A DNA stretch of 64,000 nucleotides from Clytia hemisphaerica (Eukaryota > Cnidaria > Hydrozoa > Leptothecata > Clytiidae), in assembly GCA_902728285.1 (NCBI GenBank), contig CACVBU010000783.1, positions 124,001 to 188,000 of the forward strand, written 5' to 3'. The notes beneath the pieces were generated by a model, which worked only from the letters and a program-made list of their open reading frames with translations, searched no databases and was not told the origin of the DNA. The position numbers and the translations under genes were made by a program. Shown here in pieces: positions 11,400-23,033 of the stretch (position 1 is the first letter of the stretch; the number at the start of each line of letters is the position of its first letter).

Positions 11400-11690
11400 T
11401 AAAACAAAAGATTACTTATATAACTATATTTTGTTTTGTCGATAGTTACGTTGAGTTTTTTTTACTTTGTTATTTGGAATATTGAAATATTGTTACTCTA
11501 ATAGTTATATCAACCCAACAGAAAAAAATCTGCGTCCAGGTAGCCATTCCATATGATTAGACGGAAACGTCTATTGGATGGACTCCTGGCCTGCATCCCC
11601 TCCCCTAATTTATACAAACTTAAATATGTAATTTTTTAATGATATGCAGGCAAATAAATAAGTTTTGAATTGAATTGAATTGAATTCAAG
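11400..11690 (+). mobile_element. LINE 3' tail relic with (TTGAA)n end
   Basis: A segment with GGATGGACTCCTGGCCTGCA and AAATAAATAAGTTTTGAAT ends in a TGAAT tandem run (11665-11687). Short tandem-repeat tails are typical of CR1/jockey-type LINE ends. No reverse transcriptase adjoins, so it is a 5'-truncated copy at most. Confidence 0.42.
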
Positions 11691-12639
11691 TCAGTTGACG
11701 TCGATCCTTACTTACTGAGAAATTAAAATCAGGGATTCAATATTTCCGGGGAATTTCATAATTTTTCGGGTACTCGGTAAATTAAGTTCACAATTTTTTT
11801 CTGTAGTCAATTAAAGATATTTCGTACGTAACAAGGGATTATATGCATAAAATAAAAATCTCGGCATTTGAAGCTTAGAACGCCATATATTATATGTAAC
11901 ACAAGATTTCAAACTAAAAAAAACGATAAGCAAAAATTAATAAATAGTAAAAATACCGGGTCAAAGAACCTAGGGACTGAAAAAGATGCTGCTGAAACAC
12001 AAATTCCAATTTTAATCTGTTCATGATATTTCATTACGTAATGTTTTCAATGGAAACACCCCAAATGTCTTAAATTTGCCACTACTGGCAGAAACCAGGG
12101 TGTTTCCGTCGAAAACATTACGTCATGAGGATCATGAATTGGATGTATAAACTAAGAAGACGAAAACAAAAGATTTAAGTCAAATTAGCCTCCGTCTCAG
12201 AACGCGGTCAGAAAATTTTGCGGATAATTTCACAGCGAAAATGTATCCAGTGAAATGTAAGTAATGTATCAAGATTCAAGTCGACTGACATAATTATACA
12301 CATAATACATGTTACAAGTTCTGCCTACGGATTCTCAAGCTCGGCTATAATAGAACTATTACATGTTAGTAGCAGACCCGACTGACCAATGTTATGTAGC
12401 AGGTTGAAACATGAGTTTCTGCTGGAAAGATGCAGTTTGTTTTCAAGTTAAATCTTCAAAATAAAACAAACTGTGTGGGTTTCTTTACTTCCAAACAACC
12501 TACCAATAGTTTTGGAACACTTCATAATAAAGGATGATGGCTCTTTCTTGTGGATTGGCTTTCTGATACCCCATATAAACACGATGTGACATGAAAGTGA
12601 AGAGACATGATTTGTTGGTTTTTGTTTGATTTGTTGACT
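11691..12639. other. No gene seen; one foldback inside
   Basis: Apart from the foldback at 12020-12138, only AT-rich DNA is seen. Confidence 0.4.
12020..12138. mobile_element. Small foldback repeat (ACGTAATGTTTTC arms)
   Basis: Arms at 12020-12062 and 12099-12138 pair: TTACGTAATGTTTTC and GGAAACACCC against GGGTGTTTCCGTCGAAAAC and ATTACGTCATGA. A half copy (GGTATTTCCGTAGAAAACAT) lies at about 18249. The middle contains TTAAATTTGCCACTACTGGC, which also occurs inverted near 4839-4890. Confidence 0.65.
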
Positions 12640-13060
12640 CATATATCTCATGGCAAATGGGATAGCAAATGACTTTTCATGTATTGCTTGGCTCTACATA
12701 TGATACCTCTAACTTTGAACACCTCCAGAATGTTGAAAAAAGCATTTTACGAGATAAGTTTCAATCATAATTTTCATGGAAATTTTTAATCGACAGATTT
12801 GGCTTGGCGTCAGTTTTGTTTGGTTGATGTTTGGTATCCTGATCATTTAAAAGCAATGAAATGCCACATAGTCACTCTACACATGATGCCTCCAGCCATG
12901 ATTGGTATCAGAATGTTGGAAAAAAAAACATTTTACGAGAAATTGTTGATAGAAATTATATTGACTTATTTTGGCGGTGTGGGTTTAGTTGGTTGATAAT
13001 GTTTACACTGTGGGATGGTTTTCAAAAAACTGTTATATTGATTGTTGTTTGTTGGAATTG
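12640..13060 (+). repeat. Diverged direct duplication
   Basis: Two consecutive stretches share ACATGATGCCTC or ACATATGATACCTC, CAGAATGTTGRAAAAA, ACATTTTACGAGA and a GTTTGGTTGATG or GTTAGTTGGTTGATAATG block. Open frames here overlap in several phases and have no recognisable domain. Confidence 0.4.
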
Positions 13061-14775
13061 ATTAGAGAACCTTTTTTTGATAAATACTTTATTTTTTTCA
13101 TGAATCGAAAAAACCGTGTGGATAGTATGTCTTGTAGTAACCAATGCAGTGTCTGTTTTCAAATTTTGAAAGCTCTATACCTACTGAATTGAAGCTCTGA
13201 CTAGCTCTTTTTTTAAAGCTTTGAGCCATGTTTTTTTTCTTTGTTGCTATTAAAGATAGATTTTTAAATTGTCGTAATGTAAATTTATGGTAAAGTTTTA
13301 GTTTTTGAGTTTAGTTCATCAGTAATACATACAGTAGTATTTTTTCAGTAATCCTTTCTTGTAAATATAGTAACATTTAACCAGACTCATTGCCCTCATT
13401 ATATTCGAATTTGTATTTTTTTAGGACTAATAAGTACATATTTTTAAACACCAAAACAAAGCAAACAACATGCCAGTTCTTTCTGGACAAATATATATGT
13501 ATACTTTATTTTGTGCTTTGAGTTCTATTTTAATCGACCCTCTCAACTGCTGATCTTTCAACTATCATTTATGAGTATAGAATGGGCTTCCATAGTACTA
13601 TAAGTAGACTTCTTGACTGTCCTTGTCCCTTATGTTAAGTTGTTCTGATGGAGGAAATTGCTATTTTTGATAGCCTTGACATATCAATAAGGAGCTTTGG
13701 TGTAAATGTTATTTCTGATGAAATCATACTAATCTGAAACTATTAGGCCTTTATGAACTTTCTAGAACAATAATCTTGCTCCAATCTTCAGAAACACTGG
13801 AAAAATAGGTTAGCATTCCCTGCCATAATTTCACAGATTTCCTCTGCTTTCTGCTTGAAAACGCTGTTGTATAGCCGAAAACGAAAGTGAAACTGTGAAA
13901 ACGTCCGCAAATTCGGGCCCAGTCCTCTTCCGAGACGGAGGCTAATAGACGTCTACGAAAAAAATTCACTCTCTGTAAATCGAACGATTACCCCCTTTAC
14001 ATTCGAGTTATGAAGACCTGACTATAGTCAGAGAGACTACCGATTGAAATAAAGGTAAATGCTGAAAATGAAGAATTTAGTTAAATTTCAATATGAAGTA
14101 AAGTTTTTCGATAACTTCGATTCAGTGAAGGCCAAAATCTGTATTTTTTGAATAAATCACTATGAAAGATTTCCAGAAAGCCTTGACGGTAAACTTTCGT
14201 TGATTTTTCCCTACGAGTATTGAAAATCATTTTATCTATCCAGTTCTTCTAAATTGAATTATCCAAATCCAAAAGAGTATCAACGTATTCCATTCTATGA
14301 AGTAGTCGACTAGAAAGGATTCATTGCGAATTTATTGTCCGCAATATACGTTCAGAAAAAAGCGGATCAAAATATACATACGTCAAAATCTTGAAATCCA
14401 ATTGAAAACTCAATGGCATAGAAATATATGGCAAATTTGTTTTATTGATATTCGATTAACCAAGCTAATCCAACAAATGATTTTTTTTTTCTCATAAAAA
14501 GTGACTTTTTTTGTATCGGTTTCGTTCCACTTATTTTGGACACACTATTTGCTCTTTCTCAATGACGGGAATTTATCGATGTCTATGAATATGAGATTTG
14601 TCTTCCACGATGCAAGTTGATTACATTGTAAAGTTTTCTTCCTCACTCGCTTAATATTAAAACAAAAGCCAATCAAAAAATTCCAAAGATTTTACTAATC
14701 AGTTTATCCATCTTCTAGTTAAAAGATAAAGTCAAATTTCCAAAAACATTAATATGGAAGATGTTCAAATGACAT
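13061..14775. other. Region downstream of MBD2/3
   Basis: No exon, RNA gene or clear repeat supported. A TTTATT at 14441-14446 reads AATAAA on the minus strand about 330 bases beyond the MBD2/3 stop and could serve as its poly(A) signal. Confidence 0.4.
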
Positions 14776-17285
14776 TCAAAGATCGTCCAAATCATCAAAC
14801 TCCATATCTTCATCTTGAAGAGCTTTCAAAAGTTCTTGAGCTTCACACAATTTCCTTCTCGCCATTTCCACACTTCGTTCTTGTTCTCTCAATAACTCCT
14901 CATTAACGTTGAAAGGGGCGGCGAATGGTTGATCAGGGTTAACAAGGGCGGTCGGGTGTTTACGAAGGGCGTTCAATGAGGCATGCTGGCCACTCACTTT
15001 GTTATTGAGGAACAGGGAATACCATAACGAATTCAAAAGTGATTGGTTATTTGATCCTGGTAGGAGATTTTTCATCACGTTGTCCAATTTTGCTGGTTCT
15101 GTTGGTTTCTCTGTTAATTTGTTTCTGGTGTTCAAGTGTTGGAGCCGACTTTGCCAGAATAATTGTTTGGGTTTTGAATGGCGTTGTGTTAGAGCTTCAG
15201 CCCGTCGTCGCTTCGACTCCATCTCCATTCGTGGAACGCCTAAATGAAATGGAAATGTGTAGAGAAAGATTTACCAAACAATCGGACAAAATAATTCTTC
15301 AAATTGACTAGGCCAACCTTGCCGGATGATGGGATAAGAATCTCTCGAAACGTAGTGTGATCCAGGCCACGATAAACTTCGAAAAATATGCCCATAGGTT
15401 GCCAAAAAGCATAGGGAAATCCAAAGGATTTTTTATTGGACCAATCTTCAGAAAATTTAAAGTCAGACTAAAAGAATGTTGTTGTTATCAGATGACAATC
15501 AGACCTTATTCTACATGTTTTTTGAGCCATCAAGATCGTAAATTTATAGGTTACGTGTACTTTAAAGGAATTATACGGTGTTATATACACCCGACTCGTC
15601 TGAAACTGATGTCAGCAAAATTTTAATAAAAGCGTCCTTTCAAATTTCTAAATAAAAGGAAGAAAAAAATCTTGCTCTAGATTTTTCTTTATTCATTACA
15701 AAAGATTCTATTTATTTCAATCTGCTGAATCAACATACATTATAACTATGTAAAAGCTTTAATCGGATTAAATTTCGGGAGCAAAAAAAATCGCGAAATT
15801 TTCTGGATTAAGTTTCGCGAGTCAGAGTTTTGAAAAATTTCGCGTGGATTTAATTTCGCGGATAAGCCAGAAAACAGCTGAAAAATAGCCATTTTTTGCC
15901 AAAAATGGAGACTTTTGACTGGTTTCTCCGCCGTAAATGCGATTTAAAAAATGTTGTGGTAGATTTAATTTCGCGAGTCAGGAATCTCACGCGTTTTCGC
16001 AAGTTTTAATTTCGCAAAAATTTTAAATTCGCGAAAGTTAATCCGATTAAAATAGTTGTTTAGCTCCAGTGTTTAGGCTTCCATTGTAGGACCCAATCAG
16101 AAGACACCTTGGAGTCATTTTTTTGAAATTTTATGTGCTGTTATGCAGGTATGGGACACCATGTTGTAACATTTTAATAGTTCAACTTATAATCCTTTCA
16201 TCATCGTCCAGTCAACTTTCTAGAAAATTAGAACACATTATAAACGCGATGATTTGTATATGCCTGGTTTGTAGGATACATTGTTTTTTATAACACTCAA
16301 TAAAACGAAAAAGTAAAAATCAACCTACGCTTAACTTCTCGTTTCCGTCGGTCATTTTCAACATTGACGGTGTGCAGAACCGATATCGGGATGTTCTCTC
16401 GTGATTTCTTCGTCTGACGGGTAGGCTTGCTCGAACTTCCCGGAATGTTGAACTCTTTACCGAAATTGAATCCATTCTTCCGTTTATTACGCTTCTTGAG
16501 GAGTCGATCAGTATTAGAGCTTCCTCGGAAATCGAAATTATCGATATCAAAGTTGTCCGGTAGATATTGCATCATTTGTGGCTTGGAACGACATTTTCGA
16601 CCTTCAGGACTAAAAGTAAGAGAGGACATAATCCAGTGTGTATACTTCGGCAGAAAATTTCGCAAGATTGAAAATCATGAAATTTGCGACAGTTACTTTT
16701 GCAACTTTGAGACAAAAGACTTTTCACATAGCAGAAACTTTCGCTTGTACTAATCACATTTTTTAAAATCACGTGTCAAAACAAACTATGGAAAAACAAT
16801 AAAACCAGTTAAAATTGTTTTTTAGTTTTAGGTTTAATATGGTGTATTTGTTTTCATTTTCTATCCTCTTTTATTTTGTTGAAAAAGCCGCTTAACAACA
16901 ACAACAACCACAGATATCACACTCTGACACACTAGATAGGTCACAGATTTCAAAGGGAAGTGTGTCCAGTTTTGGAGTCGGCTAGCTACAGTTGTTTCCT
17001 ATTTTAACCCTTCGAATGTTCGAATTTAAAACATTCGAATTAGCGCTTATGACGACCAGAATTGAAAACAAGATGGCAGAATAGTACCAGAGCTTTAAAA
17101 CTGGACACACTTCTTTTTAAATGGGAAGCCCAACCCAGTCAAGTAGTTAGAGATCAGTGACTACAACTGGTATACCTGTAATAGTAGACATCAGATTTGC
17201 CAGCAGATGCCCCATTCTTTCTGACAACGACTTCTTTCACCCAGCCATCTGGCAATCCAGTCGCTTTAGTACGGATTTTATCCAT
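14776..17285 (-). CDS. MBD2/3: MBD2/3 methyl-CpG-binding protein of NuRD
   Basis: Three exons read right to left: 17285-17176, 16609-16329, 15239-14776; phases match and give 284 residues, close to vertebrate MBD3. Residues ~8-75 are the MBD: LPDGW, VVVRKNG, SAGKSDVYYYS, GRKCRSKPQ and the FDFRG turn. The two methyl-CpG arginine positions (R22, R44) and the tyrosine of DVY (Y34) are present. Residues ~154-240 match the MBD2/3 C-terminal region (QLFW near 156, PGSN near 191), and 242-272 form the coiled coil that in known homologues pairs with GATAD2/p66. An acidic tail follows. The family reads methylated DNA and recruits histone deacetylase and CHD4. The ATG at 17285 follows an AG acceptor-like TTTGTAG, so a non-coding 5' exon is possible. 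Introns contain elements at 15758-16051 and 16951-17126. Confidence 0.95.
15758..16051. mobile_element. Foldback element with iterated TTTAATTTCGCG
   Basis: Ends TTTAATCGGATTAAATTTCG and, inverted, TTTAATCGGATTAACTTTCG. The interior repeats GGATTAAGTTTCGCGAG, GGATTTAATTTCGCGGA, GATTTAATTTCGCGAG and TTTTAATTTCGC. It lies in intron 2 of MBD2/3. A truncated copy is at 23375-23465. Confidence 0.75.
16951..17126. mobile_element. MITE in MBD2/3 intron 1
   Basis: Arms GAAGTGTGTCCAGTTTT (about 16957) and AAAACTGGACACACTTC (about 17097) are exact complements. A central palindrome repeats ATTCGAAT/ACATTCGAAT. Confidence 0.65.
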
Positions 17286-17445
17286 CTACAAATTCTGTGT
17301 GTGTTTCTATTTAATTTTCTTACTTTGTTAATTGTTCACTAAACAAAAAATAACATAATAAATGTAACACTTATCAACCACTATCCTGCCCATGTGCACC
17401 ATTTGATAGTACCCATTTATTCAAAAGATAGGGTTAATATCTTAT

Positions 17446-17535
17446 GTGGATGTAGCCCAGTAATTTGGGACTTTTAGAAGTCTTTGGATTGTTTTCACGG
17501 GGTCCCATCTAGCCAGTTTTCTTAACCATCTCATC
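17446..17535 (-). mobile_element. SINE-like repeat fragment
   Basis: GTAGCCCAGTAATTTGGGAC, GACTTTTAGAAGTCTTTGG and TTTTCACGGGGTCCCATC match the distal half of 51378-51523. It lies upstream of MBD2/3, between the start codon and the element at 17605. Confidence 0.5.
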
Positions 17536-17604
17536 AATCAAATTGTTGCCAAATTTCTTCCTTAAAGGGAACATGTTTTCATGAATTTAGGCACACAAAA
17601 GCTA

Positions 17605-17945
17605 CCTTAAGTGGATAAATTTTGGCGTGGATTTAATTTGGCGATTAGCCAAAATACGATTTTTGGTGGGGATTTAATTTGGCGATAGATCAATTTCGTA
17701 AAATTTGGCGGGTATTTAATTTGGCGAATTGCAAATTCCTCACACTGAAATGGGTGAAAATTACTCAAAAATATACTAAAAAGTTGTGATTTTTCACATA
17801 ATTCTCTTTTTGTTAAATTTGGCAGGGATTTAATTTGACGAATTGCCGAATTTGGAAATTTTGGCGAGGATTTAATTTGGCGAATTTTGGCACAATTCGC
17901 CAAATTCGGCAAATTTAATCCCCGCCAAAATTTATCCACTTAAGG
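17605..17945. mobile_element. TA-flanked foldback element with iterated TTTAATTTGGCGA
   Basis: TA lies on both sides (17603-17604, 17946-17947). The 23-bp ends begin CCTTAAGTGGATAAATTTTG and are perfect complements. Inside, GGATTTAATTTGGCGA recurs five times, spaced 40-110 bases. It is the GGCG counterpart of the CGCG-motif element at 15758-16051. It sits about 320 bases upstream of the MBD2/3 start codon. Confidence 0.85.
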
Positions 17946-18387
17946 TATGCGATTTCATTTTCTATTCATTTCTATGAACCTGTTTAAGTTTGATCAGACA
18001 TTGATTGTGGTTGATATTTTTGTATTTTTATAAAGAGGGACGCCACTTTTTATCATAATTTTATCACCAACCCTTTAAAACTTTGAAAAATGTAGGCGAA
18101 ACTTGAGCTGCTAAGTGTTAGATGAAAACTGTAGTATTTTCAGTAATCAAAAATATCAATGGGTTCGAAGGGTTCAAAGTTCACGGAAAGATGAAACATT
18201 TGGTTTGACCTCAACAAAAGTAGCTTGACTTCAGCAGTCGCTAACCGGGGTATTTCCGTAGAAAACATTACATCATGAATATCATAAATTTTGCTAACAA
18301 CTTGCGAGTGGAGGTGGATTCTGGATCTCTTGGCAACCCTTAAACAATAAGGTTAGTCAAAACACCTAATCAGGAAGATCTTCTTGT

Positions 18388-18900
18388 TCAGGAATTTATG
18401 AGCGAAGCAGTTTTGCTAAATTGTGTGCACATACTTTTAACTTCTATCCCAAGCAAAAATTTGCTATGTAAAGCACATCTTCAAACCCGTGATTTTGTCA
18501 AAATGACCTTGAATGGTTTGGCTGACAGGTGGGAATGCGAGATCAACAGGACCCTCCCAGCGCTCCGGAAAGTTCCGAAGAAGCTAAAAAAACACTTTTT
18601 TCTCTCCGGAAAGTTCCGGAGCTCTTCCGTAGCAAGCGATTCTTAACACAGTTCCAGTGTTCCAGTGCAGACCAATCACGGAAAATCGTGCTCCTGAACA
18701 CCGGAAGTACTCCGGAATCTTCCGGTGTTTTGGAGCACAAAAAACGCTGTTTGCTCTGGACGTTTCCGGAGCGCCGGGAGGGTCCTAGATCAACACGATT
18801 GCAGACAAGATTGGAGAAAATTGTGTTTTCGAAGATGTAAAAGTTGGTTTTTGAAAATTTTTGGCCGATAAGAGCAAGGGGGGAGGGGGTCTGGAGGTTA
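18388..18900 (+). repeat. Dispersed repeat interrupted by a foldback element
   Basis: The block starting TTTATGAGCGAAGCAGTTTT, with TAACTTCTATCCCAAG and CACATCTTCAAACC, recurs at 19675-19820. In this copy the unit is split at 18547 by the element at 18548-18786. Confidence 0.6.
18548..18786. mobile_element. hAT-like MITE with iterated TCCGGAA
   Basis: Flanked by a perfect 8-bp duplication AGATCAAC (18540-18547, 18787-18794), the length made by hAT transposases. Ends AGGACCCTCCC..GCGCTCCGG are inverted. TCCGGAA/TTCCGG occurs about nine times inside. No coding capacity. Confidence 0.85.
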
Positions 18901-19004
18901 TTGGCCCAATGCTGATAAAAATTTTGAAAGTTCTTTGTCAAAGACCTCTTAAAAGGCTTACAACCCTGTCTCTTTTCTTTAGGGATTTTCAGAGTGTCTC
19001 TTAT

Positions 19005-19065
19005 TTTGCTAGCAACTTGCAAATTGAGGTGGGAGTCTGGATCGCTTCGCAACCCTTATACAAAA
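19005..19065 (+). repeat. Short dispersed repeat, three copies
   Basis: TTTTGCTAGCAACTTGC followed by GTCTGGATCGCTTCGCAACC recurs at 20577-20645 and, more diverged, at 18290-18345. Function unknown. Confidence 0.55.
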
Positions 19066-19228
19066 CAACTAGTTTCCCATGACATTCCGGAAGTTTCTTC
19101 CCCATCGCATCATACTCATTAGCGGCTCTAGCATTATTACATTCTCGAACGACGGGAGGAGAATTAATCTTTCCTTCCTGATTGAGTTAGTAGTGACAGA
19201 GACTGTCTATAATAATATTAAGTCATTA

Positions 19229-19410
19229 CCGTAAGTTGGTCTAATCTCGACATCCGTCTTCTAATTTCGACACCCTTCTTTAGAGATAGGAATAATATGA
19301 AAGTTGGAATCGGTGATAGAAAAAGAATTTTTCCTCTCTTACCACTAAGCAAAGAAAAATAGTTTCAGCCTTTCTATTACTTTCAGCTCTAGAAAAGGGT
19401 GTTGAATTTA
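19229..19410 (+). mobile_element. TA-flanked MITE, AATTTCGACACCC family, truncated
   Basis: TA at 19227-19228 precedes CCGTAAGTTGGTCTAATCTC. It matches 37391-37606 over nearly its whole length but the right end is lost after GGGTGTTGAATTTAGGCAAG. Confidence 0.7.
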
Positions 19411-19674
19411 GGCAAGGGCAGTTCCATCGATATGCCAAAAACATTTTGTTCAACCACCTTCACTTCAAGATAGGCCACCATAGAATGAACTTCCTTTTAT
19501 AGGATGAACCATATTCATGTGGCTTTCAGCCTTGCACTCCATCGCAGAGGCTAATCAATTTCAATGACTTTTTTGGCTAATGACCAAGTTAAAATTTTTT
19601 AATTTTTTTAATATTTGACTTGAGTATTAAAAAGGCATGCATTCAAATAATAAAGGTTTAAATTTTTGCGAAGC

Positions 19675-19820
19675 AAATTTATGAGCGAAGCAGTTTTGCT
19701 ATATTGTGTGCACGTACCTTTAACTTCTATCCCAAGGGAAAATTTGCTATAAAATTTGCTATATAAATCACATCTTCAAACCTATGATTTTATCAAAATG
19801 ACGTTGAATGATTTGGCTTG
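19675..19820 (+). repeat. Dispersed repeat, second copy
   Basis: Matches 18388-18525 from TTTATGAGCGAAGCAGTTTT onward, with a small internal duplication of AAAATTTGCTATA. Confidence 0.6.
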
Positions 19821-20576
19821 AAGCCACAAAACTTTCCTCGGTTTGGTATCTAGGACTGCGAAAATGCCGTTTTAAAATGGTGTACCCTAGCAGTGAACAG
19901 CAACAAAATTACCGGAAGCTGAAATACGGACTTAAAATCTGAAGTTGATCAAATTGCCGCGCGGGCGGCACGCATCTAAGCAATCTAAGCAGTGGCTCTT
20001 CGGTTTTAAATGTTTATTTTGCTGTTAAATGGAAAAAAATTAGTTTGAATGGTAACAGAAAGGATCTTCATCATCCCTTGACTTTTAACACACAGTAACA
20101 AGTATCAAATAAGGTCAATCAATGAGAGGTTTTTGCAAGTTGCGCTGGCGGGCGGGAGGAGTGCTCTTTTTAGTGAACGAAACTTACCTTGCAGAACCAA
20201 GTGGATATTCTAGGATAAAGAAGTACGGAGGTAATCAAATTTGTCGAATTTGTCAAGAAATAATTCAAAACTGCCCAAGAACCAACAAGCAATCTTTGTA
20301 CATTTTTGTTTTTGTTTTATTTTTATGTTTCGATGATTTTGACAGACGATTCGTGATTGGAATAAAAATGTTTGATCGTTCGACAAATATCGATCGATTT
20401 TATAAAGGAACCATTTACACTAGAATAACTATAAGGAAAAAACAAAAAAGAGCGATGCACGGACGGCGGCAGGTGTTATGCCGCCGTGTATTATGTGGTG
20501 TGTTTGGGGCATTAAGGCTCTTACTAACCGGTCTCTATAGCGGCTTCAATAGAGGGATTTTTAGAATGTTGTCTCT
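19821..20576. other. No gene supported
   Basis: A 160-codon open frame (20122-20604) has no recognisable domain and ends inside a dispersed repeat, so it is not called. Confidence 0.4.
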
Positions 20577-20728
20577 TATTTTGCTAGTAAAACTTGCGAA
20601 TTGAGGTGGATCTGGATCGCTTCGCAACCCTTATACAATACGACTAGTTTCTCTGGGCTAGTTAGTAAAATATCTCAAATAGGCTCTGTGATGGAGTTTA
20701 CACATGAATATGGCACATCCCTTACCTT

Positions 20729-20927
20729 AAACCAGACGATCTCAATCGAACAGAATCGACGATCGAACCAGTCGAACCAAATTGAATGCAATCGACCGAT
20801 TGAAATTCGATTGTCGAACACAATCAAATCTCAATCGAACGTCAAAATTCTGGGTAATATTCGATTGGTTCGATTGTTGTTCGACTGGTTCGATCGTTGA
20901 TTCTGTTCGATTGAGATCGTCTGGCTT
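20729..20927. mobile_element. Foldback element with iterated CAATCGAA
   Basis: Arms of about 45 bases begin AAACCAGACGATCTCAATCG and pair with CGATTGAGATCGTCTGGCTT. AATCGAAC, GATCGAACCAG, TCGATTG and GTTCGATTG recur more than ten times. Confidence 0.8.
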
Positions 20928-21030
20928 TATTCTTGCAGCTTCCCAACATCCAAGCTCTCAAACATCACAAGACGAGTGAAATTACTTTCGATTTCCTGTA
21001 GAAATTATGCGATGAACGATCAGGGGGTCA

Positions 21031-21229
21031 ATGAATCGACGATCAAACGTAATCGAACGCAATCGAACATCAATCGAACGCAATCGAATATCAATCGAAT
21101 CTGAAAATTGCGGTAATATCCGATTGAGATTCGATTGCATTCGACAATCGAATTTCAATCGGTTGATTGCGTTCGATTTGGTTCGACTGGTTCGAGCGTC
21201 GATCCCGTTCGATTGAGATTGTCTGGCTT
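21031..21229. mobile_element. Foldback element with iterated CAATCGAA, second copy
   Basis: Same family as 20729-20927, 100 bases away: the right end GATTGAGATTGTCTGGCTT is intact and the left end is missing. GCAATCGAACATCAATCGAA-type motifs fill the left half. Confidence 0.75.
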
Positions 21230-21254
21230 AAAAGAAGTTCATTCTGTGATGGCC

Positions 21255-22678
21255 TCTCTTAAATAAGAGATATACTCTATTTAAAAGAAGGTCTCTTAAG
21301 TAGGAGACTATTCTTTCTTCGTTAATTTTTGGCCTTCTCATCATTTTGCGCAAGTATCGAACTTCATAGATCGACTCAGCACGTTTTCTTCTCCCTTCTA
21401 GCAAAATTTGGTTGAGTTCTGCTTTTGTTTTGTGGGCCTAGGATGGTTAGGGTCTATCAATCTAAAGGCCGATCTACATCATGAGAATTCCGTGAAAAGT
21501 AATAATATAGATCGGGCCATATTTAAGAAATGCGTTTAAGCGCGGTCAAAACGCGGGTCAAACAGAAAGTGAGTCGCTCTTGTCTCTCCTAAATAAGGGG
21601 GTTTGAGAAAAAACGTGTTTTGAAGGTCGAGGGTGCTTCTTCATTATTTTAAAAATTACGTCAACACATGCAAATGAGGCTATTTGTGGTTTTTTGAAGT
21701 TTGAAAAAGAATGAAAAGGTATTTTATTTTAGTTTTTGGGTCATCGAAATCACGGAAACGTGATCTTTCACGTGATCTTATTTTCATATTGCGCAAATAG
21801 ACCTTTTCGCCTTTCCGTCCTCCATCTTGAATTGTATGCAAAAATACAGGAACAAAAATGCCGTGGTTGGATTTATATAGTTGAAATGTATGCAAAACAT
21901 ATGCAAGTTTACATAAATATTAAAAAGACAACAAAGCATCTTATAAATAAATATTATAATCATTAGAACAATAAAAGATGGAATTTTTTAATCCAAAAGG
22001 AAATATTTACAGAACAACAAAAGCCTTTTAGGAATTTGTTCTTAAAGACATTGCATATTCTGTTTTATTTTCATGCCATTAAAAAATTCCACGAAAACGG
22101 AGTACACACATCACTTTCAAAACACGCAAACTGAAAGCAGTAATTATGACGTCACACTTTATCAATGTTTTGATTTGATCATTTGGCGGCTGTTGGCGGC
22201 TCTATTCCAAGGAGAATAATTCGCCATCAGCCGAATAAGGATTGTTTTTTACCTTCGCGGGTGATTTTTCAGTTTGAGTTTCTGTCTAATAATATGGTTT
22301 TTTGAAGTGCTTGTTCTAAGAGATGCGTGAATATAATTGTTTTTAGTTTTCAAGAGAAGCAAATTTAATCTTTTTTCTACAAGATTACACTTTAATATAA
22401 TGCAAATTATGCATGCAAGTTTTTATTTAATACTTTATTTTTGCATATGTTTTGCATACTTTCTAAGGGAATTTCACCACGGCAATTAGGCCACCATAAT
22501 TTTTGCATACAATTCAATATGGCGGGTGGAAAGGCGAAAAGGTCTATAGTCTGCTCTGAAGTAAATTTGTGAAACGTACAGAATTCTCCTAGTTTAGGTA
22601 ACGTTCTCTTAGATATATGAGACTGAAAATCTCCTAAATAAGGTAATCCTCTAACTTGGGTATTCTCTTATTTAAGGC
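21255..22678. mobile_element. Possible outer foldback with CTCTTAAATAAGAG motifs
   Basis: CTCTTAAATAAGAGA, GGTCTCTTAAGTAGGAGAC and CTCTCCTAAATAAGGG on the left, and CTCCTAAATAAGG and TTCTCTTATTTAAGGCA on the right, bracket the element at 21800-22544. The ends are not sharp. Confidence 0.4.
21800..22544. mobile_element. TA-flanked foldback element with GTATGCAAAA motifs
   Basis: TA on both sides (21798-21799, 22545-22546). Ends GACCTTTTCGCCTTTCC are inverted, and pairing continues through TTGAATTGTATGCAAAAAT. GTATGCAAAACATATGCAAG, CATATGTTTTGCATAC and ATGCATGCAAG repeat the motif inside. Confidence 0.75.
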
Positions 22679-23033
22679 ATAATCCTCGACTGTCTTAGTT
22701 TCAGTTTAGAAGAGAGTGGAGGGGGATGGCATGGCTGTAGGCCAAAAAAAAAAGTAGTCTTGTTTCCGGAAATCGGCCGGGTGAACTTTTTTTTGGAAAA
22801 AATATATCTCACCCTGCCGCAAATAGAAAAAAACAGCGAGCTCGTCGCAATAAAAAAGATACATAAAGAGTTTATTTTCCATTTTACGATTTTACGATCC
22901 ATTTAACGATTGTATTCAAAGATTTACGTATGTCACTTGTGTTTTGAAAAAGAAAATCTTCTGTCACAAATGTTTTCTACTTTCCTGTTTTATGTTGTTG
23001 TGAATAGAATTACCTTTAGAGTACAGCTTCTTC

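Noticed and set aside
16427..16753. Plus-strand open frame of 108 codons
   Set aside because: Antisense shadow of MBD2/3 exon 2.
18543..19052. 169-codon minus-strand open frame
   Set aside because: It spans a hAT-like MITE with an 8-bp target duplication; no domain.
20122..20604. 160-codon open frame with several cysteines and hydrophobic stretches
   Set aside because: No recognisable domain, and its end lies in a dispersed repeat found at two other sites; likely chance.
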